Shown: piece by piece, positions 5,695 to 9,555 of the stretch
How positions within the stretch are numbered: the first letter of the stretch is position 1
How the letters are laid out: every line of letters begins with the position of its first letter
Origin: Planctomycetia bacterium
GTDB lineage: Bacteria > Planctomycetota > Planctomycetia > Gemmatales > Gemmataceae
Reading direction: 5' to 3'
NCBI GenBank assembly: GCA_022616395.1
Contig: JAKEEV010001223.1
Coordinates: 1-9,555 of the forward strand
Length of the DNA: 9,555 bases
The notes under the pieces: model-generated
The model's database searches: none
Told to the model about the DNA's origin: nothing
The model's input: the letters and a program-made list of their open reading frames with translations, nothing else
Position numbers and translations under genes: made by a program

Positions 5695-6969
5695 TCATCG
5701 CTCGCCCCTCATCATCTGCCCGGCTTTCACGATGCCGCCTTGCATGACCGCGATGAAGCGCGAACGGTCTTCGAGTACGGAGATGTCCGCCGCTACGTCG
5801 CCATCGACAACGAGGATGTCGGCGAGCTTGCCCGCTTCGAGCGTGCCGAACTCTTTCCCCCGACCCATGATCTCCGCGCCGGTGCGAGTGGCGCAGGTAA
5901 TCACTTCCAGCGGCGAGAAGCCCACATACTTCACGAAGAAAGTCAACTCCTTCGCGTAGTCGCCGTGCGGGTTCCACGCGAAGCCGTAGTCGCCTCCCAT
6001 CCCCAGCCGCCCGCCGGCCTTGAGTATTCGTCGTGCGCTTTCGGCACCGCCTTCGAGCGTTTCCTGGTGAGCGTCGATCACCTTCTGCGGGTGGCCGAAC
6101 TCCGGGCCGCGTTTGATGCTCGCCCACTCAAACTGTAACGCCGGCACCACCGGCACATCGCGTTTAAGAAGCATCTCCAGGCCTTCGTCGTCTATGAAGC
6201 TCGCGTGTTCGAGCGTGTCGTAACCGGCCTTGAGCGCGTTCTTGATGCCCTCGGTCGCGCGGCAGTGGCCGGTCACCTTCAGCTTGTGATTGTGAGCCGT
6301 GCCGACGACCGCGTGCATCTCGTCGAAGGTCATGCAGAGTGTATGGTGGTCGTTCGCGTCCGGTGTAGCTGCATCACCAGTCGGGTAAGTCTTCACCCAC
6401 TCGACTCCGTCCTTCAGGAGCTTGCGCACCGCGGCGCGCGCTTCGTCTGGTCCATTCACGAGCATCACAAGCCCTTCCATTCCGACTTTGCGGAAGTCCG
6501 GGTTCCAGTCCATCATCCCTCCGACGCCGCAAATCTCTCTTCCACTTGCCGCGAGCCGCGGGCCGGGGCAGATGTCGTTCTCGATGGCCTTCTTCAGCCA
6601 CACATCAATGTTGAAGAGGCTTCCTCCGCTGCGCGCGGCCGTGTAGCCGCATTCGAGGGCAAGTTTGGCGTTTGCAGCGGCAAGCAGAGTGACGTATTCG
6701 ACCGGGTACTTGATGTCGAGGTCTTCGAGTTGCGCGACGTTCACATACGTCGGGTGGAAGTGAGCTTCCACCAGTCCCGGCATGATCGTTCCCCCGCGCG
6801 CATCGATTCGCGTGGCGTCTGGTTCGACTTGTGGCGCTCCGCGAACCGGACCGGCATAGGCAATGCGGCCGTCGCGGATGACGAGCGCTGAATCACGAAT
6901 CGGCGGCTTGCCGGTGCCGTCGATAAGCGTGCCGTTGGTGATGATTGTTGTGCCAGAGGAGAGTTTCAT
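5695..6969 (-). CDS. Metal-dependent amidohydrolase (imidazolonepropionase/Xaa-Pro dipeptidase-like)
   Basis: TIM-barrel amidohydrolase of the COG1228 type, hydrolysing an unknown amide or cyclic substrate. It has 424 residues from ATG at 6969. The N-terminal beta-sandwich strands (TIITNGTLIDGTGKPP) lead to the metal motif H70-F-H72 (MPGLVEAHFHPTY). Further expected ligands follow: Lys193, probably carboxylated (EWVKTYPTGD), His235 (VTGHCRA), His255 (TLEHASF) and Asp327 (GMGGDYGF). The C-terminus is typical: ATRTGAEIMGR, LEAGKLADILVVDGD. All key residues are present. No signal peptide is seen, so it is probably cytoplasmic. A start at 7083 would add 38 residues read from the 26-bp inverted repeat and is rejected. 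It lies downstream of the oxidoreductase gene on the same strand, separated by 144 bases of repeats. Co-transcription is possible but not certain. Confidence 0.9.
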   Translation of the reverse strand: MKLSSGTTIITNGTLIDGTGKPPIRDSALVIRDGRIAYAGPVRGAPQVEPDATRIDARGGTIMPGLVEAHFHPTYVNVAQLEDLDIKYPVEYVTLLAAANAKLALECGYTAARSGGSLFNIDVWLKKAIENDICPGPRLAASGREICGVGGMMDWNPDFRKVGMEGLVMLVNGPDEARAAVRKLLKDGVEWVKTYPTGDAATPDANDHHTLCMTFDEMHAVVGTAHNHKLKVTGHCRATEGIKNALKAGYDTLEHASFIDDEGLEMLLKRDVPVVPALQFEWASIKRGPEFGHPQKVIDAHQETLEGGAESARRILKAGGRLGMGGDYGFAWNPHGDYAKELTFFVKYVGFSPLEVITCATRTGAEIMGRGKEFGTLEAGKLADILVVDGDVAADISVLEDRSRFIAVMQGGIVKAGQMMRGER

Positions 6970-6989
6970 GGAGAGTCTTCTTTGTTTCA

Positions 6990-7051
6990 AACGAGCCGCG
7001 ACCGCGAGGGAGCGGGCAGACTCAACCGCTCCCTCGCGGTCGCGGCTCGTT
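6990..7051. repeat. 26-bp inverted repeat, copy 2
   Basis: The arms at 6990-7015 and 7026-7051 are exact reverse complements, separated by a ten-base loop (GCAGACTCAA). The arms match those at 4066-4129 except for one base, while the loops are unrelated. It sits 20 bases upstream of the amidohydrolase start, where a very stable RNA hairpin could affect transcription from the upstream gene. It is the source of the false N-terminal extension SRDREGAVESARSLAVAA. Confidence 0.88.
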
Positions 7052-7057
7052 AAGACA

Positions 7058-7111
7058 CCGCTCGCGGAGCGAGCGGACCACACTGAAAACCGCCGCGGAG
7101 CGGCGGGCTAC
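7058..7111 (-). repeat. Two-hairpin REP/BIME-like module after the oxidoreductase stop
   Basis: In gene orientation (minus strand), GTAG (7111-7108) starts two bases after the oxidoreductase TGA. It is followed by a 7-bp stem hairpin (7106-7090, loop TCC on this strand) and then by a second, 8-bp stem hairpin (7076-7058), CCGCTCGC-GGA-GCGAGCGG as written on the plus strand. The spacer carries AGTGTGGT, shared with the module at 2540-2599. The 26-bp inverted repeat follows directly, giving the order GTAG hairpin then long inverted repeat also seen after the DUF1501 gene. Confidence 0.8.
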
Positions 7112-7113
7112 TT

Positions 7114-8475
7114 TCACACCAGTTTCCAGCCCTTGCGGTATCCGCGGCGGATGAACGCATCGGCTTCGGGGCAGTTCTTCGCCTTCATCGCCTCCGCGTC
7201 CCATTCGAGTTTCTTGCCGGCGCGGAACGCGACGTTGCCGAGGTGATTCGATTCCGTCAGCCAGCCCGCGTAGTTGAAGTTGCAAGTGGTTGGCGCGCCG
7301 GTCTTGCACGCGTGAATCCACTCCGCGTAGTGGCCGAGCGACTTCGGAATGGACTTCTCTGGCCGCGCGACGCCCTCGAACTGCTTTTCGGGAAGCAGCA
7401 CATGCTTGCCGTACTCGGAGAGTACCATTCCCTTCTCGCCGATGAACAACACGCCGTTGGGCCACTGCGGAATCTTCTTCTCGGTCCAGATGGTCGGCTT
7501 CTCCGTGCCCTGGTACCACGTCATTTTCACCGCGGGCATCTTCTCGCGCGCCGGGAACTCGTAGATCGCTTGCATCGACGCGGGCGCGATTTCGGGATGC
7601 GGTTTCGGTCCCTTCGCTTCAATCGTGAGCGGAGCTTTCAGCTTGAGTGCCCAGAAGGGAAGATCGTTCCAGTGCGAACCGAGGTCGGACATGGTGCCGT
7701 TGCCGAAATCCCACCAGCGGTACCACTTCGGCCCCGGCACATACACCGGATGGAATGGCCGCGAAGGCGCTGGGCCAAGCCACAGATCCCAGTCGAGATT
7801 CGCGGGCGGAACGACTGACTCCTTCGGCCGGTCGACAAGGCCCACCATCTGATCCTTGAATGACGGGTGGTTCTCGAACTTCTTCGCTTCTTCAACGGAT
7901 TGCAAGCCCCACGCACGAGACACCCACACGTGAACTTCCTTCACCGGGCCGATGACGTTCGACTGAATCAGTTCGACCACGCGGCGGTAGTTTTCGGTCG
8001 CGTGGTTCTGAGTGCCCATCTGAGTCGCGAGTTTGGTCTTCGCGGCGGCTTCTCGAATGACGCGGGCTTCCCAGACGTTGAGCGTCAACGGCTTCTCGCA
8101 GTAAACGTGCTTGCCGAGCTGGATCGCGGTCAGCGTGGCGATGGCGTGCGTGTGTTCGCAGGTGCTGACCACGACCGCGTCGAAGGTCTTGGCGGCCTTG
8201 TCGTAGAGTTGCCGGAAGTCGGAGAACTTCGCGGCCTGCGTGTGCTTCTTGGCGGCGGTCTCGACGGCGTTCTTGTCCACATCGCACAGAGCAACGATGT
8301 TCTCGCCTTCAACTCCGCGCATGTTGGCGGCCCCGCGACCGCCCGAACCGATCATCGCGATGTTCAGCTTCTCGTTCGCCCCGCGAGCGCGGAGGAACAT
8401 CGGAGCGGCGAGCACAGCCCCAGCGGCAGCAGTAGACTTCAGAAACGTGCGGCGTGAGAGAGACTTGTTTGGCAT
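7114..8475 (-). CDS. Tat-exported Gfo/Idh/MocA family oxidoreductase
   Basis: NAD(P)-dependent dehydrogenase family usually acting on sugars or inositols; the precise substrate is unknown. It has 453 residues from ATG 8475, supported by AGGAG (8485-8481) five bases upstream. A twin-arginine signal is present (LSRRTFLKS, 7-15, then AAAGAVLAAPMFLRARG). The Rossmann nucleotide-binding motif is IGSGGRG (42-48), with an acidic CDVD at 64-67. The family motif CEKPLT is at 126-131, where Lys128 is the usual catalytic-site lysine. The C-terminal part (LGPAPSRPFHPVY, FGNGTMSDLGSHWNDLPFWAL) matches the planctomycete/Bacteroidetes branch that is exported and often expanded in these genomes. Being exported while binding NAD(P) is characteristic of this branch, where the cofactor is presumably loaded before Tat export. 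It appears to be the first gene of the minus-strand unit with the amidohydrolase. Confidence 0.93.
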   Translation of the reverse strand: MPNKSLSRRTFLKSTAAAGAVLAAPMFLRARGANEKLNIAMIGSGGRGAANMRGVEGENIVALCDVDKNAVETAAKKHTQAAKFSDFRQLYDKAAKTFDAVVVSTCEHTHAIATLTAIQLGKHVYCEKPLTLNVWEARVIREAAAKTKLATQMGTQNHATENYRRVVELIQSNVIGPVKEVHVWVSRAWGLQSVEEAKKFENHPSFKDQMVGLVDRPKESVVPPANLDWDLWLGPAPSRPFHPVYVPGPKWYRWWDFGNGTMSDLGSHWNDLPFWALKLKAPLTIEAKGPKPHPEIAPASMQAIYEFPAREKMPAVKMTWYQGTEKPTIWTEKKIPQWPNGVLFIGEKGMVLSEYGKHVLLPEKQFEGVARPEKSIPKSLGHYAEWIHACKTGAPTTCNFNYAGWLTESNHLGNVAFRAGKKLEWDAEAMKAKNCPEADAFIRRGYRKGWKLV

Positions 8476-8514
8476 GACGGCTCCTGTAGTGAGGGAGAAG
8501 GCGAGCCAGCCCCG

Positions 8515-8542
8515 ATTATCGACGCGAACGCGACCGACACAA
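8515..8542 (-). promoter_or_regulatory. Possible promoter of the oxidoreductase gene
   Basis: On the minus strand GATAAT (8520-8515) matches a -10 box at 5/6. A weak TTGTGT (8542-8537, 3/6) lies 16 bases upstream. The leader would be about 33 bases and contain AGGAG. This is tentative; the 150-base gap between the divergent genes shows no other clear signal. Confidence 0.25.
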
Positions 8543-8625
8543 GCGGAAAGAGCGCGTCACGGGGCGAGAGGGTATCATTGGGGGAATGATCCGGAACGAG
8601 ACGGTCGAAGGGCGGAGGGCGAGCG

Positions 8626-9261
8626 ATGACCGAAGCGGAATGGCTGACGACAACCGATGTCGAGAAGGTATTGAGCAACCTTTCCGGGCCCCTCAGCGCC
8701 CGCAAGCTGCGGCTCGCCTACTGCGCTTGCCTTCGCAGTGACGCGGTCTGGCCGTTCGTGGTATCGAAAAGCAGCCGCCGGGCCGTGGAGATAAGCGAGC
8801 AGTTCGCAGAGGAACAAATCGGCGCAAGGGAACTTCGGACAGCGCGGACCAGCGCCCACAGCGCCTGGGCCAGGATAGGGCCGCTTAAACCGCCCCAGTA
8901 CGCGGCGGCCGAACTGGCTCATAACGCCTGTTGGCTCGACGCCATGCTCCTCCGTGAGGCGCTTGTGGTCCTCAGACGACTCGTGCGAGCGGGGCTGCCC
9001 ATCCCCGCGGCTCCACTCCGCGAGATCTTTGGCAATCCGTTCCGGACGGTTGAGTTCAACCCGGCGTGGCGAACGTCGGATGTGGTTCTGCTTGCACGCG
9101 GGATTTACGAAGAGCGAGCGTTCGACCGAATGCCGATTCTGGCCGATGCGCTTCAAGATGCTGGGTGTGATAACGACGAGATGCTGAACCACCTTCGTGC
9201 TGTGGATGTGATTCACGTGCGCGGATGCTGGGCGCTCGATTTGGTGTTGGGCAAGGAGTGA
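8626..9261 (+). CDS. Gemmata-type paralogous-family protein, function unknown
   Basis: Protein of 211 residues from ATG 8626, with GGAGGG (8614-8619) six bases upstream. I recognise the layout from hypothetical proteins that are numerous in Gemmata-like planctomycetes: an N-terminal MTEAEWL; RKLRLAYCAC (about 26-35); RRAVEISEQFAE (about 50-61); and a conserved C-terminal block with IFGNPF, FNPAWRT, LARGIYEERAFDRMPILADAL, DAGC and HVRGCWALDLVLGKE. Counterparts of those blocks are usually the best conserved. The protein is mostly helical and soluble, without signal peptide or membrane segment. No enzymatic motif is visible. It is divergent from the oxidoreductase gene and has no obvious functional link to it. 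The family assignment is from memory. Confidence 0.8.
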   Translation: MTEAEWLTTTDVEKVLSNLSGPLSARKLRLAYCACLRSDAVWPFVVSKSSRRAVEISEQFAEEQIGARELRTARTSAHSAWARIGPLKPPQYAAAELAHNACWLDAMLLREALVVLRRLVRAGLPIPAAPLREIFGNPFRTVEFNPAWRTSDVVLLARGIYEERAFDRMPILADALQDAGCDNDEMLNHLRAVDVIHVRGCWALDLVLGKE

Positions 9262-9271
9262 AGCTTTTTTG

Positions 9272-9431
9272 CAGCCGCGGAGCGGCGTCGGAATGTAGCC
9301 AGGGGTGATGCGAGCCGAAGGCGAAGCGCAACCCCTGGAACACGATCCACACAAACACCAAGCCCCTCCGGGGCTTCATTTCCTAACGCATTGGTTCCAG
9401 GGGTTACGCTCTGTCTTCGTCGCTTCACCCC
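9272..9431. mobile_element. Transposase-less (MITE/BIME-like) relative of the 4233-4934 element
   Basis: Left part: outer hairpin GCCGC-GGA-GCGGC (9274-9286), GTAG (9295-9298), CCAGGGGT (9299-9306) pairing with ACCCCTGG (9331-9338). Centre: one perfect hairpin, AAGCCCC-TCC-GGGGCTT (9360-9376). Right part: CCAGGGGT (9397-9404) with a truncated partner arm ACCCC (9427-9431). The order equals the left and right ends of the transposase element joined at the third hairpin, with the gene missing. Beyond 9431 only scattered matches to the outer right end remain (ACCATC 9439-9444, CAACGCCG 9460-9467, TGAAA), suggesting decay or rearrangement. No coding capacity. Confidence 0.75.
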
Positions 9432-9555
9432 AAGTCGACCATCTCTCGCCCCTACGGGCAACGCCGTGAAAGACTTTGCGGGAGAGAGTCCCCGAAATCC
9501 AAGGGCTTTTGAAAGCGGTGCGCCCGAAGCCCGCAAATGTTGACCTGCCAACTTG
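9432..9555. other. Non-coding tail of the window
   Basis: I see no convincing gene here. A minus-strand open frame crosses this stretch and the repeat element, but it has no recognisable motif or clear ribosome-binding site. Short matches to the right end of the insertion element occur near 9439-9473. Confidence 0.4.

Noticed and set aside
5525..6127. Minus-strand open frame of 200 codons
   Set aside because: Arg/Gly-rich shadow of the amidohydrolase that also runs through the terminator hairpin.
9213..9551. Minus-strand open frame at the window end
   Set aside because: Runs through the transposase-less repeat element and the 3' end of the upstream gene. No motif or ribosome-binding site.

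Overview
The window is high-GC bacterial DNA that looks like a planctomycete of the Gemmata type. The evidence is the adjacent DUF1549/DUF1553 and DUF1501 genes, the Tat-exported Gfo/Idh/MocA oxidoreductase, a 211-residue protein of a family I associate with Gemmata-like genomes, and intergenic regions full of GC-rich hairpin repeats. The species cannot be fixed from the sequence alone.

Layout. Positions 1-2532 (+) hold the 3' part of a large PSCyt1-DUF1549-DUF1553 protein; its first codons lie upstream of the window. A Tat-exported DUF1501 protein follows (2613-4034, +). After a repeat-rich stretch comes a compact IS200/IS605-type (RAYT-like) HUH transposase (4364-4813, +), enclosed by long, nearly perfect inverted ends made of three hairpins each. 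Two small orphan genes follow: a zinc-ribbon protein (4972-5274, +) and a 92-residue protein with its own promoter, Shine-Dalgarno and terminator (5346-5624, +). On the minus strand a Tat-exported Gfo/Idh/MocA oxidoreductase (8475-7114) is followed by a metal-dependent amidohydrolase (6969-5695). The amidohydrolase converges on the 92-residue gene at a shared hairpin terminator. A plus-strand gene of the Gemmata-type family (8626-9261) precedes a transposase-less relative of the insertion element (about 9272-9431, possibly to 9473).

How the genes fit together. The first two genes form the usual planctomycete pair of exported, cytochrome-like/hydrolase-like proteins of unknown substrate. The minus-strand pair looks like a small catabolic unit (oxidoreductase plus amidohydrolase), although 144 bases of repeats separate the two genes.

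The most interesting content is between the genes. Several families of REP/BIME-like hairpins, many with a GTAG tetranucleotide at the foot of the stem, recur in five intergenic regions. Most stems close on the same GGA/TCC triloop. In two places a GTAG hairpin begins exactly two bases after a TGA stop codon. I did not see a defence system, CRISPR array, tRNA or rRNA.
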